A DNA stretch of 64,000 nucleotides from Blautia sp. MSJ-19 (GCF_018918125.1 NZ_JAHLQA010000035.1:1-64000), one strand, 5' to 3'. Shown: positions 15,694 to 25,223, counted from the first letter of the stretch. Numbers and translations are program-made. The notes: generated from the sequence alone by a model not told the origin.

Positions 15694-18153
15694 CTATGCT
15701 TCCCTCCCGGCTTCTTTCAGCATTTTTTCATACTTTTTGTTATTCTTCCTGTTTCTGAAATAGCCACCTATTATTTTTCGCAGGCCTTTCAGCATATGAC
15801 CATTCACAGCATCAACCATACCGTACACCATTTCCATACTCACTGCTCCACCAGTCATCTTGGCAATCCCACGAAATGGCATATTATAGATAAAAAGAAT
15901 ATTCAGATCCGGCTTTCCCTGCTCTTCACTCTTCTTTTTCATTTTTGTAAGGTATTTATATACCAGTCTCGCAAGACGACTTTTCGCATAATACATCTGG
16001 CAGATTGCATCATTGATTTCCAGGTTTCCACTCCATTTTCCATCCGGTATCTCATGTCCAAGAAGCTCTTGAAATTCTTCATCTGATACTTTCTGTATGA
16101 TTCCTGTATAATAATAGGGCATTTTTGCCGGATTATACGGATATCCCACATTATTTCCTGTGCGTTCAATCATACCTGTCAGACGAATATCCGCAACGCT
16201 GGTCCCTATCATAATCTGATAAACTCCTGTTTCAATTTCCCATTGCCCCGTTTTTATATTCCAATAACGAAAAGTTTTGTCGTCAAATGGAATCCGAATC
16301 TGCTTACTTTCTCCTGCTTTCAGATAAACTTTTGCAAATCCTTTCAACTCTTTCTCCGGTCGGAACACAATTGCATTCGGAAGTCCCACATACATTTGAA
16401 CAACTTCAGAACCATCTCTGTCACCTGTATTGGTAATCGTAACTTTAATTCCATCCTCTTCCACTACAAGATCAGAATACGTAAATTCCGTATAAGAAAG
16501 TCCAAAACCAAACGGATACTGCACCCGCACTTTTGAGGTATCATAATAACGATATCCAACATAAATGCTCTCTCGATATTCTGATGTTCTCTCATTACCT
16601 GGATAATAGCGAAATGCCGGTGTATGTTCATAAGATACAGGATATGTTTCTGCCAGCCTTCCTGATGGATTTACTTTTCCGGTCAGAATATCCAATGTTG
16701 CTGAAGCACCTGCCTGTCCGTTCAGGTAACCATGCAGAATTGCTTTGCAACAAGTGTGCCATGGCATTTCTATTACAGATCCTGCACTGAGTATTCCAAT
16801 GATATTTTCATTTACTTTGCTGATATCCTGCAGAAGATCAATCTGGTTTTGTGGTATTCTCATATGTGTTCTGTCCAGTCCTTCTGATTCACTGATCTCA
16901 TCAAGACCAAAACAGAAAATCACAACATCTGCATTTGTCGCCAGATTCAAAGTAAATTTCCTGTCGTTCTCATCAAAATCTCCATTTCTCTGATATCCTC
17001 TTGTCATCCCCAGAATATTCAGATCATAACGTTGAGAAATCAGTGAAATGTCCTCAACTCTGGTTGGATTTACCATTGAGGAACCAGCACCCTGATATCT
17101 TGGTGCAAAAGCAAAATCGCCAATAATCGCAACTGATTTTTTATGATTCAACGGAAGAATCTGATCTTCATTTTTCAGAAGGATCATACTCTCTGCTGCC
17201 GCCTTCCGCGCAAGTCTGTGATGTGCTTCCTGATCAAATCCCTGACTGGCATATGTCTTTTCAGATGCCAGCTCTATTATCGCGTTCAGCAGTTCATCAA
17301 CTCTTTCATCAAGTTCCTGTTCTGTAAGACTTCCACTCTGAACAGCAGCAATCACTTCTCTTGCAGAATCATATCCACAGGCAGGCATTTCCAGATTGGA
17401 ACCGGCGGCAACGCCTTTTACATGATCGTTACTGCCACCCCAATCTGTTATAACAATTCCATCAAATCCCCATTCTTTCCGCAGAATGTCTGTCAGGAGA
17501 TGCTTATCCTCATTTGCATAAACTCCATTAATCTGGTTATAACTGCTCATGATTGCCTTTGCATGTCCCTCTTTAACAGCTATCTCAAAGCCAGTCAGAT
17601 AAATTTCTCTTAATGTTCGTTCGTCAACAACCGCATCCATTGCCATCCTTCGAAGTTCCTGACTGTTTACTGCCAGATGCTTTGGACATGCATAAACTCC
17701 CTTACTCTGAATTCCGCGAATATACGCTGCTGCCATTTTTCCGGAAAGAAACGGGTCTTCAGAAAAATATTCAAAATTTCTTCCACATAATGGGCTTCTC
17801 TTAATATTCAGTCCTGGTCCAAGCAGAACATTCACATCCATACTTGCAGCTTCTTCTCCCAGTGCCTGTCCGATTTCTTCTCCCAGTGCCTGATTCCAGC
17901 TGTTTGCAATCGTTGCTGCCGTAGGGAAACAAGTTGCTTTCAAAGAAGCATTCAAGCCCAGATGATCTCCCGCTCCGGCCTGTTTTCTCAACCCATGAGG
18001 CCCATCAGAAAGAAAGATGGACGGAATGGAAAGTCTGTCAATCTCTCTGGTCTGCCAGACAGTTTTTCCACTAAGGATAGCCGCTTTTTCTTCTATTGTC
18101 ATCTTTTCAACCAGTTTTTGCTGTTTCATAACTGTCTTCCATCCCGCTTTCAT
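15694..18153 (-). CDS. GH3 beta-glucosidase-like enzyme, cytoplasmic
   Basis: 819 aa in canonical order: TIM barrel, alpha/beta sandwich, fibronectin-III-like domain. The nucleophile is in GIVITDWGGSNDH (D237); substrate-binding landmarks are LSDGPHGLRKQ near residue 48 and GRNFEYFSEDP near 124. No signal peptide is seen. GH3 enzymes release terminal glucose, xylose or arabinose from oligosaccharides. The annotated ATG has a weak ribosome site; an ATG eight codons later (18129) follows GGAAG and may be the true start. It lies 3 bp after the permuted GH3 gene, so the two are translated together. Confidence 0.88.
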   Translation of the reverse strand: MKAGWKTVMKQQKLVEKMTIEEKAAILSGKTVWQTREIDRLSIPSIFLSDGPHGLRKQAGAGDHLGLNASLKATCFPTAATIANSWNQALGEEIGQALGEEAASMDVNVLLGPGLNIKRSPLCGRNFEYFSEDPFLSGKMAAAYIRGIQSKGVYACPKHLAVNSQELRRMAMDAVVDERTLREIYLTGFEIAVKEGHAKAIMSSYNQINGVYANEDKHLLTDILRKEWGFDGIVITDWGGSNDHVKGVAAGSNLEMPACGYDSAREVIAAVQSGSLTEQELDERVDELLNAIIELASEKTYASQGFDQEAHHRLARKAAAESMILLKNEDQILPLNHKKSVAIIGDFAFAPRYQGAGSSMVNPTRVEDISLISQRYDLNILGMTRGYQRNGDFDENDRKFTLNLATNADVVIFCFGLDEISESEGLDRTHMRIPQNQIDLLQDISKVNENIIGILSAGSVIEMPWHTCCKAILHGYLNGQAGASATLDILTGKVNPSGRLAETYPVSYEHTPAFRYYPGNERTSEYRESIYVGYRYYDTSKVRVQYPFGFGLSYTEFTYSDLVVEEDGIKVTITNTGDRDGSEVVQMYVGLPNAIVFRPEKELKGFAKVYLKAGESKQIRIPFDDKTFRYWNIKTGQWEIETGVYQIMIGTSVADIRLTGMIERTGNNVGYPYNPAKMPYYYTGIIQKVSDEEFQELLGHEIPDGKWSGNLEINDAICQMYYAKSRLARLVYKYLTKMKKKSEEQGKPDLNILFIYNMPFRGIAKMTGGAVSMEMVYGMVDAVNGHMLKGLRKIIGGYFRNRKNNKKYEKMLKEAGREA

Positions 18154-18156
18154 CTT

Positions 18157-21018
18157 TTATTCTGCATTTTTTCTTTTCTTATATCCTTTGATAACCAGTA
18201 CTTCCATTCCTACTGCAAGAAGTGCCACTACAATATCAATACCAATTCCTGCCTTTTTCCAGTTTTCCATACCTGCATCTTCATGCTCACCGTCATAAGC
18301 CCAGCTGCTGACAACTGTATACATAACATTTTTGCATGCATTTCTCATCTGAAGTACAGAAGTCGGATGATTTGGATCTGCTACATTGTTTGCATCTCCA
18401 TTGAAAGTAGACAGCATTGCATCTACACCATTTGCCAGAGCTGCATCTGCATTCATAAATCCATGTCCATTATTTCGGAAGAAATCTGTAAGCGCCATTC
18501 CTCTGAATCCCCATTCATCTCTGAGAACAGTATTCATAAGATTACTGCATTCTCCAGTCCATTTATCTCCAAGGAAACTCCAGGAAACCATAACTGCATT
18601 TGCGCCTCCCTGTTTTACAGAAATTTCAAATGGTTTCAGATAAATTTCACGGATTGCCTGCTCATTTGACCAGACACTTACCATCTTTGCATTTCCTTCA
18701 TACAGTGCAAAATGCTTGATGTAAGAATAAACTCCATATTTTCTTGCACCTTCTACTGCCTTTGCACCCATATTTCCTGCAAGAACTCCGTCTTCTGAGA
18801 AATATTCATAGTTTCTTGCTCCAAATGCAGTTCTGTGAGTATTCATACCTGGTGCATACCAGCCCTCTGCACCCATTTCCTGACTGATCTTGCCCATGCA
18901 TTCACCCCAGGTCTGTGCAAGGTCTTTGTTCCATGTTGAAGCAATTACAACTTCAATCGGAAAACCAATAGAACCAACTCCTGTAAAATTGTTATTAATT
19001 GCTGCCGGTCCATCGAAATCAAGTGTGGCCACTTTTCCAACAGAATCCATTGCTGCTGTCTGGTAACCAGCCATTGCGATCATATTTGCCATTTCGTCAA
19101 CAGTAAGCTGATCCAGAAGTTCTTCCCAACGCGGATCGTCATAATCCGCATCACGCATATCAGCTAATGTAAGTCCATTATCTGCCCCTGTTGTTGGCAT
19201 TACATCGTCGTCATTAAGGTATGTGGTCTTATCAAAATTGCTGTTCAGGTGATATTCTGAAACATATGGTTCACCAAGGTCTGTAGATGTCGGTGCAGCT
19301 GTTGCCTCTTCATAATTTGCAAAATGATCTGCACGTGACAGATATGTCACATCTCCTTTTGCATCTTCAAATACATTTGTTGCTGCAGTGTCATCAGATG
19401 CTCTCTTATTTTCGCCTGTATATACCACAGTGTCATCTACAGTATAAGTTTTCTGATCTAACACAGTATGTGAATCGCTGTTAATAGAAATCACATAATC
19501 TCCTTTTTCGAGGACATACGCTTCTGCGTCATTCTCATCATAAGATGCCATATCTTCTACATCAAATGTAACTGTGACTGTCTGAGAATCTCCTGGCTGA
19601 AGCAGATCTGTTTTTGCAAACTCGATCAGATTTGCAGAAGATTTCTCAATTCCACCATTCGTATACGGTGGATTATAATACACTTCTACTACATCTTTTC
19701 CCGCAACATCTCCGGTATTGGTTACTTCTACATCAACAGAAATCTGTCCGTCTTTTTCTTCCAGATCTCCCATCTTCTGTTCAAATTCTGTATAACTCAG
19801 GCCATATCCAAATGGATACTGTACTGTTTTATCGTAATCGATAAAGCCTTCCTGTGCTGCTGTTTCATAATACTTGTACCCTACATAGATGCCTTCTACA
19901 TAGTTTGTAAATGCCGGAGCATACACCTGTGGAGTTCCTGCATTCATTCCTTCAACTGCCATATCTGCCAGGTTGGTATATTCAATCTTTTCTCCATTGT
20001 TCCACCATGGAGCAGTTGTCATATCATAAATAAATGTATCCGGTGTTTTTCCAGAAGGATTTACTTCACCGGAAAATACTTTTCCAAGTGCATTAAATCC
20101 AACATTTCCAGTTCCTGGGCACCATACAACAGATTTAATCTGCGGATAATCATCCGTAAATCCAAGTTCAAACTGGTTTGCACCATTATAAATGACAATA
20201 ACATCATCAAAATTATCGCAAACCATGTCTACCATGTCCTTTTCTGTCTGGGAAAGCTGTAAATAATGCTCTCCTTCCGGGAAGTCGTCATATTCGCCAG
20301 AATTATTGTCATATGCTGCTTTGCTTACATCCATAGGAATATCATTGTGACCTTCTCCGGCTTTTCTTGAAAGAACCACAACTGCTACATCAGAATATTC
20401 TTTTGCATTTTCAATAAGTTCATCACTGTATGTATCTGCCGGTGGCTCCGGTAATGTCCAGCTCTGTTTCTGAATTGACATTTCCGGATTATCTGCACCG
20501 TAATTATTATAAAAATCAACCAGATCCTGATTAATGGAAAATCCTGCATTTTCAAGTCCCTGATTCAGGCTGACAATATCATACAGATCATTGATTCCTC
20601 CTGAACCGGCTCCACCATAAGCCGGGTTAATAGATTCCCATCCAAAGATATTCAGTTTTTTCGTTTCATTTAATGGAAGAAGTTTTTCATTCTTCAAAAG
20701 AACAATTCCATCCTCCATAATCTCTTCTGCTACTTCTGCTGTTTCTGCATTGGTTTCATCACTTAAAGTTCCATTTCCTGTTGCCAGTCCGATCAACGTA
20801 GACATTGGTCCAAAACAGATCATGTTCACGCAGGTAACGACTGCAAGAAACATTGCAATCGCAGCTTCTCCCCTTACCAGAAATTTTCTGTCCCGGGACA
20901 TTTTACGGCATGCAACCATAATTACAATTCCGATTACAAGTGCAGCAATAATACCGATAATATACGGTTTGCACAACTGTAGTACCGCCAGAACATCTTC
21001 CATTTCAACACTGATCAT
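18157..21018 (-). CDS. Membrane-anchored GH3 glycosidase with circularly permuted domains
   Basis: 953 aa. Two N-terminal membrane helices (YIIGIIAALVIGIVIMVAC and a second near residues 50-70) lead outward. Next comes the GH3 C-terminal sandwich (GIVLLKNEKLLPLNE, then YGGAGSGG), a fibronectin-like domain, and only then the TIM barrel, with FGARNYEYFSEDG and the nucleophile in GMALTDFF (D845). A last helix (IDIVVALLAVGMEVLVIKGY) and a basic tail end the protein. The domain order is thus reversed relative to its neighbour. It probably works at the cell surface, passing sugars to the cytoplasmic GH3. AGGAGGAGAAGAG precedes the ATG. Confidence 0.85.
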   Translation of the reverse strand: MISVEMEDVLAVLQLCKPYIIGIIAALVIGIVIMVACRKMSRDRKFLVRGEAAIAMFLAVVTCVNMICFGPMSTLIGLATGNGTLSDETNAETAEVAEEIMEDGIVLLKNEKLLPLNETKKLNIFGWESINPAYGGAGSGGINDLYDIVSLNQGLENAGFSINQDLVDFYNNYGADNPEMSIQKQSWTLPEPPADTYSDELIENAKEYSDVAVVVLSRKAGEGHNDIPMDVSKAAYDNNSGEYDDFPEGEHYLQLSQTEKDMVDMVCDNFDDVIVIYNGANQFELGFTDDYPQIKSVVWCPGTGNVGFNALGKVFSGEVNPSGKTPDTFIYDMTTAPWWNNGEKIEYTNLADMAVEGMNAGTPQVYAPAFTNYVEGIYVGYKYYETAAQEGFIDYDKTVQYPFGYGLSYTEFEQKMGDLEEKDGQISVDVEVTNTGDVAGKDVVEVYYNPPYTNGGIEKSSANLIEFAKTDLLQPGDSQTVTVTFDVEDMASYDENDAEAYVLEKGDYVISINSDSHTVLDQKTYTVDDTVVYTGENKRASDDTAATNVFEDAKGDVTYLSRADHFANYEEATAAPTSTDLGEPYVSEYHLNSNFDKTTYLNDDDVMPTTGADNGLTLADMRDADYDDPRWEELLDQLTVDEMANMIAMAGYQTAAMDSVGKVATLDFDGPAAINNNFTGVGSIGFPIEVVIASTWNKDLAQTWGECMGKISQEMGAEGWYAPGMNTHRTAFGARNYEYFSEDGVLAGNMGAKAVEGARKYGVYSYIKHFALYEGNAKMVSVWSNEQAIREIYLKPFEISVKQGGANAVMVSWSFLGDKWTGECSNLMNTVLRDEWGFRGMALTDFFRNNGHGFMNADAALANGVDAMLSTFNGDANNVADPNHPTSVLQMRNACKNVMYTVVSSWAYDGEHEDAGMENWKKAGIGIDIVVALLAVGMEVLVIKGYKKRKNAE

Positions 21019-21076
21019 TCTCTTCTCCTCCTTTTTATCTGTCCTGCAATTTCAGGAACTGTTTCCTGTTGACCTT

Positions 21077-21146
21077 ACTATATCATATCTTTTTCATCGT
21101 GCCGATTTTGGCACAAGATGCAAAAATACGGCATGAAATGCAAAAA
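21077..21146 (-). promoter_or_regulatory. Paired LytTR-type direct repeats and weak promoter before the GH3 genes
   Basis: GGCACAAGATGCAAAAA (21110-21126) and GGCATGAAATGCAAAAA (21130-21146) are direct repeats exactly 20 bp apart, the two-turn spacing used by LytTR/AgrA-type regulators. A -10-like TATAGT (21082-21077, minus strand) lies downstream with no good -35. That fits an activator-dependent promoter controlled by the adjacent LytTR response regulator. The assignment is inferred. Confidence 0.55.
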
Positions 21147-21175
21147 AACACCCAGAGCATTACAACGCTCTGGGT
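21142..21175 (-). terminator. Terminator overlapping the end of the histidine kinase gene
   Basis: ACCCAGAGC (21150-21158) pairs with GCTCTGGGT (21167-21175); on the minus strand seven T follow. The kinase stop codon (21160-21162) lies in the loop, so the last codons form the stem. It separates the two-component genes from the GH3 genes, which then need their own promoter. Confidence 0.8.
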
Positions 21176-22467
21176 AAAAGAATCTTTAGTTCAAACCAGT
21201 TCTGATTCACTCCAAAGTCCACAGAACCATTATATTTTTCCACAACTGTGCGAATGCTTTTTAATCCGAATCCATGGTTTTGCCGATCTGCTTTTGTTGT
21301 TGTGATCAGATCATTTTCATTTTTCTGAATTTTATCTTCACAATAGTTTTCTATTTTAATAAAAACAAAACTCTTTTTTGCAGATACCGTCAGATGAATC
21401 AGTCTTTTTTCAGCTTCCGGTATCATAATGACATGTTCAATTGCATTATCCAGTGCATTCCCGAAAACAGAACATAAATCTGTCACATGCATAAAGTCCA
21501 GTAACTTACCGTCAGCCACACAGGTAATCTGTATATGATTTTTTCGGCAGTGAAAAATTTTGGCTGCCAGAATTGTATCCAGTACCTGATTTCCTGTCTT
21601 GCTCATATTTTCAAATGCAGAAACCTCTTCTTCCATGGCATCAATCCACTTCTTACGTTTTTCCTCATCCGATTCGGCACGAAGTGCTGTGATCTGATGC
21701 TTCAGATCATGATATTTCATCTGTATAAGATCCAGACTGTCCTGATAGTTGCGATACTGATCATATTGACTTTTCAGAATCACATTCATTGCTGAAAGTT
21801 CTTTTTCAGCAACATACTCACTGATTCTGCTCTGATAAGCATGCAGAATTGCAATCCCTCCAAAATCAACCAGCGTTCTCATTGAAAAAATATCTGCCCG
21901 TTCCTTACTTGCAAATGGCGCATTTTCATTCAGAAAACTCAGATTACTGAATGAAAAAATCGTAACTGCCATGATTGCCGCCGCTGCAACTTCCTTCACG
22001 GTCATCTGCTGGAGATAGTCCTGCTTCAGAAAATCTTTTTCCAGATAAATATCAATAGCAAAGCAGCCACCAAAAACAACTATCGTAATCAAAATTTCAA
22101 CCCAGATACTCTGAGTTCCCTGTGCCTGTACAATAGATACAATCTGCCACTGTAACGAAGCAACAAACTCTGCCAGTACGAACGCCCTAGCACAACAGTA
22201 ACCCGCTCCAAGAGGCTTCATATTTCCTCCCAACAGAAGAAATACATACATCATAGCAACAGCAATCGCCATACAGGGAATCCATAAAACCTCCGATACA
22301 TTACCTGTCACAGTCAGAAAAACGCACTGTACTGTCAGCATAAGCAAAGCACCAATAAGAAAATGTGCAGATTTCATTTTTTCCCTTTTCAACATATAGA
22401 GATAAACCAGACACGCTCCCCACTCTGCAATTGCTGTATAGATTCTTGGAATATCCTGGTATAACAT
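21160..22467 (-). CDS. GHKL sensor histidine kinase (AgrC/VirS type)
   Basis: 435 aa. The N-terminal half holds about six membrane helices; then come a coiled region, the phospho-acceptor region KYHDLKHQITALR near residue 250, and a GHKL ATPase domain with NALDNAIEH and HGFGLKSIRTVVEKYNG. Such kinases usually sense peptides, but some sense small molecules. It follows the LytTR regulator gene by 27 bp and forms a two-component pair with it. The input may be linked to glycan use, given the GH3 genes behind it. Confidence 0.87.
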   Translation of the reverse strand: MLYQDIPRIYTAIAEWGACLVYLYMLKREKMKSAHFLIGALLMLTVQCVFLTVTGNVSEVLWIPCMAIAVAMMYVFLLLGGNMKPLGAGYCCARAFVLAEFVASLQWQIVSIVQAQGTQSIWVEILITIVVFGGCFAIDIYLEKDFLKQDYLQQMTVKEVAAAAIMAVTIFSFSNLSFLNENAPFASKERADIFSMRTLVDFGGIAILHAYQSRISEYVAEKELSAMNVILKSQYDQYRNYQDSLDLIQMKYHDLKHQITALRAESDEEKRKKWIDAMEEEVSAFENMSKTGNQVLDTILAAKIFHCRKNHIQITCVADGKLLDFMHVTDLCSVFGNALDNAIEHVIMIPEAEKRLIHLTVSAKKSFVFIKIENYCEDKIQKNENDLITTTKADRQNHGFGLKSIRTVVEKYNGSVDFGVNQNWFELKILLPRAL

Positions 22468-22494
22468 AACTTTCCCCCTATCTGTCCTGCAAAA

Positions 22495-23199
22495 TTAATC
22501 CATGTTCAGATTTTGCAAAAGCAGATTCATAAATTCTTTTTTTCTGGTTCTGCTGACTGGTATATGAAGCCCATGAATCACACAATCAGAACCGACAATT
22601 CCTTCTACATGATTCATATTCACCAGATATCCCTTGGCACATCGGAAAAAATTATGTACAGTCAGTTTCTCTTCCAGTTCCTTTAATGTAATCCTGGAAG
22701 TGTAATCTCCCTTCGCAGTATGAAAAACTGCATTATGCCCCTGTCCTTCAATAAAATAAATATCTGCGATATCTGTTTTTACAATTCCTTCCCCTATTGG
22801 AATTGTAAGAAATTCTTTTGTTTCGGAACGAATACGTCCAATTGCCTTATCCAGCTTCTGCGAAAACGAAAAATATTCTACAGGTTTTACTACATAATCC
22901 ATTGCATCTACTTCATATCCCCGTACTGCATATTGAATCATATTAGTAATAAACATGATAATTACTTTCTGATCCATCTGACGGATTTTTTCCGCTGCTG
23001 TCATACCATCCATAAATTGCATCTGAATATCCATCAGAATAATATCAAAACCACCGCTGTAGTTTTCAGTTATGTCTTCTCCATCACCAAATACTGTAAT
23101 CTTTATTGCTTTTCCTTTTTCGCTCTGATATTTCTGGATATATTCCGTCAACTGTTTTACATAGATTTCTTCATCTTCTACAATCGCAATCTGTATCAT
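22495..23199 (-). CDS. LytTR-family response regulator
   Basis: 234 aa. The receiver domain has IVEDEE at the start, phospho-acceptor D57 in DIILMDIQM and the K in VVKPVEYF. The C-terminal LytTR DNA-binding domain shows FFRCAKGYLVNMNHVEGI and HIPVSRTRKKEFM. Its partner kinase is the next gene. The likely target is the direct-repeat promoter at 21110-21146 upstream of the GH3 operon. Confidence 0.9.
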   Translation of the reverse strand: MIQIAIVEDEEIYVKQLTEYIQKYQSEKGKAIKITVFGDGEDITENYSGGFDIILMDIQMQFMDGMTAAEKIRQMDQKVIIMFITNMIQYAVRGYEVDAMDYVVKPVEYFSFSQKLDKAIGRIRSETKEFLTIPIGEGIVKTDIADIYFIEGQGHNAVFHTAKGDYTSRITLKELEEKLTVHNFFRCAKGYLVNMNHVEGIVGSDCVIHGLHIPVSRTRKKEFMNLLLQNLNMD

Positions 23200-23226
23200 C
23201 CTACATCCTCCATAAGAATTACATTC

Positions 23227-24432
23227 TTAATCTACAATCCCCAGTAACCAGTCTCTGGCATTAATACGTCGAATGCCCTCATATTGTTCCTCAGGTTCTT
23301 CATCCATTGTTAAAATAATCTTCGGATAATGATCTCGTATCGCCTGCAATGGTCTTAATTCTCTCAGAAGTGTATTTTCATCCCGTACAGTCAATGCTAC
23401 CTGAAAATATATTGTTCCTTTTTTATTCTGTGCCACAAAATCTACTTCATATGAATCTATTTTTCCAACATACACATCATATCCTCTACGTAGCAATTCC
23501 AAATAAACTATATTTTCCAGAATATGTCCTGCGTCTGCCTGTCTTGATCCTAAAAGCATATACCTCATTCCGACATCAACTACATAATATTTTTCAAGAG
23601 TTTTTAAATATTGTTTTCCCTTTATATTATAACGTTTCGCCTGATATATAATGTAGCTCTCGCTAAAAGCCTCTAAATATTTTTCTACTGTTTTTGTATC
23701 AATTTTTCGTCCTTCTGAAGTCATTGTATCTGCAATTTTTTTTGATGACAATGGATTTCCTATATTATCAAATACAAATCTTAAGACACTTTTAAGCATC
23801 ATAGTATCTGTGATTTTTTTTCTGTTTACAATATCTTTTACAACAATCGTATTGTAAATCCCTTCCAGATAATCTCTGATCTCATCCGGCTGATTTTTTA
23901 ATTCCAATGTAAATGGAAATGAACTATTCTGCAAATACTCCGCATATTTAATTCCTCTGTCATTCATACTGCCAGTACTCTCCATATACTCAAGAAAAGA
24001 CAATGGCAACATTTCAATCTGAACATATCTTCCTGAAATCATAGTAGCAATTTCACTGGACAACATATATGCGTTGGAACCGGTGACATAAATATCTACA
24101 TTCTTTTTAATATAAAGGCTGTCTAATACTTTCGGAAAATCTATTACATTTTGAATCTCGTCGAGAAAAATATAGGTCATTTTTCCATCAAGCAGACGTT
24201 CCTTTAAATATTTATATAATTTCCTGTAATCTGTCAGTTCTTCATAATCAAGATCTTCAAAATTAACAGAAATAATCTGAGCATCCTCGATTCCATTCTC
24301 TTTTAAATAATTACGATAAATTTCCAGAAGCATAGATTTCCCGCAACGTCGTACACCTGTAACAATTTTAATCAATTGCTTATCTTTCCAGGCTATCAAT
24401 TTTTCTAGATATTCTTTTCTTTCTATAACCAT
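23227..24432 (-). CDS. AAA_14 / DUF4143 ATPase
   Basis: 401 aa. The N-terminal AAA_14 domain has a perfect Walker A (VTGVRRCGKSML, near residues 25-36) and Walker B (MTYIFLDEIQNV), followed by sensor-like IYVTGSNAYMLSSE. The C-terminal DUF4143 part ends with YDVYVGKIDSYEVDFVAQN, a degenerate nuclease-like fold. Function is unknown; these genes are common, patchily distributed and often singletons. The AT-rich leader carries a long inverted repeat. It is unrelated in role to the two-component genes 27 bp downstream, though read-through is possible. Confidence 0.85.
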   Translation of the reverse strand: MVIERKEYLEKLIAWKDKQLIKIVTGVRRCGKSMLLEIYRNYLKENGIEDAQIISVNFEDLDYEELTDYRKLYKYLKERLLDGKMTYIFLDEIQNVIDFPKVLDSLYIKKNVDIYVTGSNAYMLSSEIATMISGRYVQIEMLPLSFLEYMESTGSMNDRGIKYAEYLQNSSFPFTLELKNQPDEIRDYLEGIYNTIVVKDIVNRKKITDTMMLKSVLRFVFDNIGNPLSSKKIADTMTSEGRKIDTKTVEKYLEAFSESYIIYQAKRYNIKGKQYLKTLEKYYVVDVGMRYMLLGSRQADAGHILENIVYLELLRRGYDVYVGKIDSYEVDFVAQNKKGTIYFQVALTVRDENTLLRELRPLQAIRDHYPKIILTMDEEPEEQYEGIRRINARDWLLGIVD

Positions 24433-24481
24433 AACAATGCTCCTTTCTATCCTTTTATTAATTATATTCCAATAACATCAA

Positions 24482-24527
24482 AAAAATCAATAGTTTTGGG
24501 ATTATAGTCCAAAAACTATTGATTTTT
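24482..24527 (-). promoter_or_regulatory. Inverted repeat in the leader of the AAA_14 gene
   Basis: AAAAATCAATAGTTTT (24482-24497) and AAAACTATTGATTTTT (24512-24527) are perfect 16-bp inverted repeats, framed by CCAATA and TATTGG further out. On the minus strand a promoter-like TTGATT...TATAAT (18-bp gap) overlaps the end of the repeat, so it may be an operator; a T-rich run also allows an attenuator. Confidence 0.5.
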
Positions 24528-24628
24528 ACTATTTTATTGGAATCTATTCTATTTTAAGTTTTCCCAGGCTTATAAAATTTATACACAATATAATGATACT
24601 ACAAATTATTTCATTATCTCGTTATTCA

Positions 24629-24665
24629 CGGTACTATTTTATGTATTTTTTATTTTATAGTACCG
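24629..24665. terminator. Hairpin after the SDR remnant
   Basis: CGGTACTAT (24629-24637) and ATAGTACCG (24657-24665) are perfect inverted repeats just past the SDR stop codon. No T tract follows, so termination is uncertain. Confidence 0.4.
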
Positions 24666-24677
24666 TAAATCCCCCAA

Positions 24678-24800
24678 TTATTCATTTTCAGGTTTCAGTG
24701 GTCCATAATAGTATGATGCTGTTGCGCCGCCATCCATCAGGAAGGTGGATCCTGTAATAAATGCGCCCTTATCGCTCATCAGAAGTTCTGCTACATCTGA
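24678..24800 (-). pseudogene. C-terminal remnant of an SDR oxidoreductase
   Basis: The last 38 codons of a short-chain dehydrogenase are intact: DVAELLMSDKGAFITGST, then FLMDGGATASYYYGPLK and a stop at 24678-24680. This matches the conserved end of SDR enzymes, where FITG..xxDGG precedes a variable tail. Everything upstream is missing, and the reading frame runs straight into LysR sequence on the other strand. Confidence 0.75.
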
Positions 24801-25211
24801 AACAGCTCATCTGCGAAACAAAAAGAATTACAGATAACGATCACGCCACTTTACGAATCGGATACTACAAAGGCTACCATGGAAATGAACTTTCCGAAGC
24901 GATTGCCCTGTTTTCCGAAAAATACCCTACTGTAAATGTGGAAATCATAGTTGGAAGTCATGAAGAATTGTATCACGCCATGGAAAACGGCTCTGTTGAC
25001 CTTGCAGTTAACGATCAGAGGCGGGCTTTTTCTGATGCTTATCATAATGAAGTTCTCACAGAAAGTAAGATTTATATTGAACTTTCTGCAAAAAATCCAC
25101 TCAGCAAATTGAGCACCCTGGAAGTGGAAGACTTACTGCGCTTTCTGGAAAAAAGACAATTCCGGGTATTACATTGAAGAATTCGCCCAGATTCTTAAAT
25201 CTTGCTTTTAA
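24797..25211 (+). pseudogene. LysR-type regulator remnant lacking the HTH
   Basis: Only the effector-binding part remains: DHATLRIGYYKGYHGNE, IALFSEKYPTVNVEI, GSVDLAVNDQRRAFSDAYHN and ESKIYIELSAKNPLSKLS. The DNA-binding domain is absent. After about 25140 the frame shifts, and a plausible original C-terminus (NSGYYIEEFAQILKSCF) appears in another frame before the TAA at 25209-25211. The gene therefore has both a 5' deletion and an internal deletion or frameshift. It is divergent to the SDR remnant. Confidence 0.75.
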
Positions 25212-25223
25212 CATATCCAAAAA

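Noticed and set aside
24761-25177. 138-codon + ORF as an intact gene
   Set aside because: Its first codons are antisense to the SDR remnant and the rest is a LysR effector domain without HTH or proper end; a pseudogene junction.
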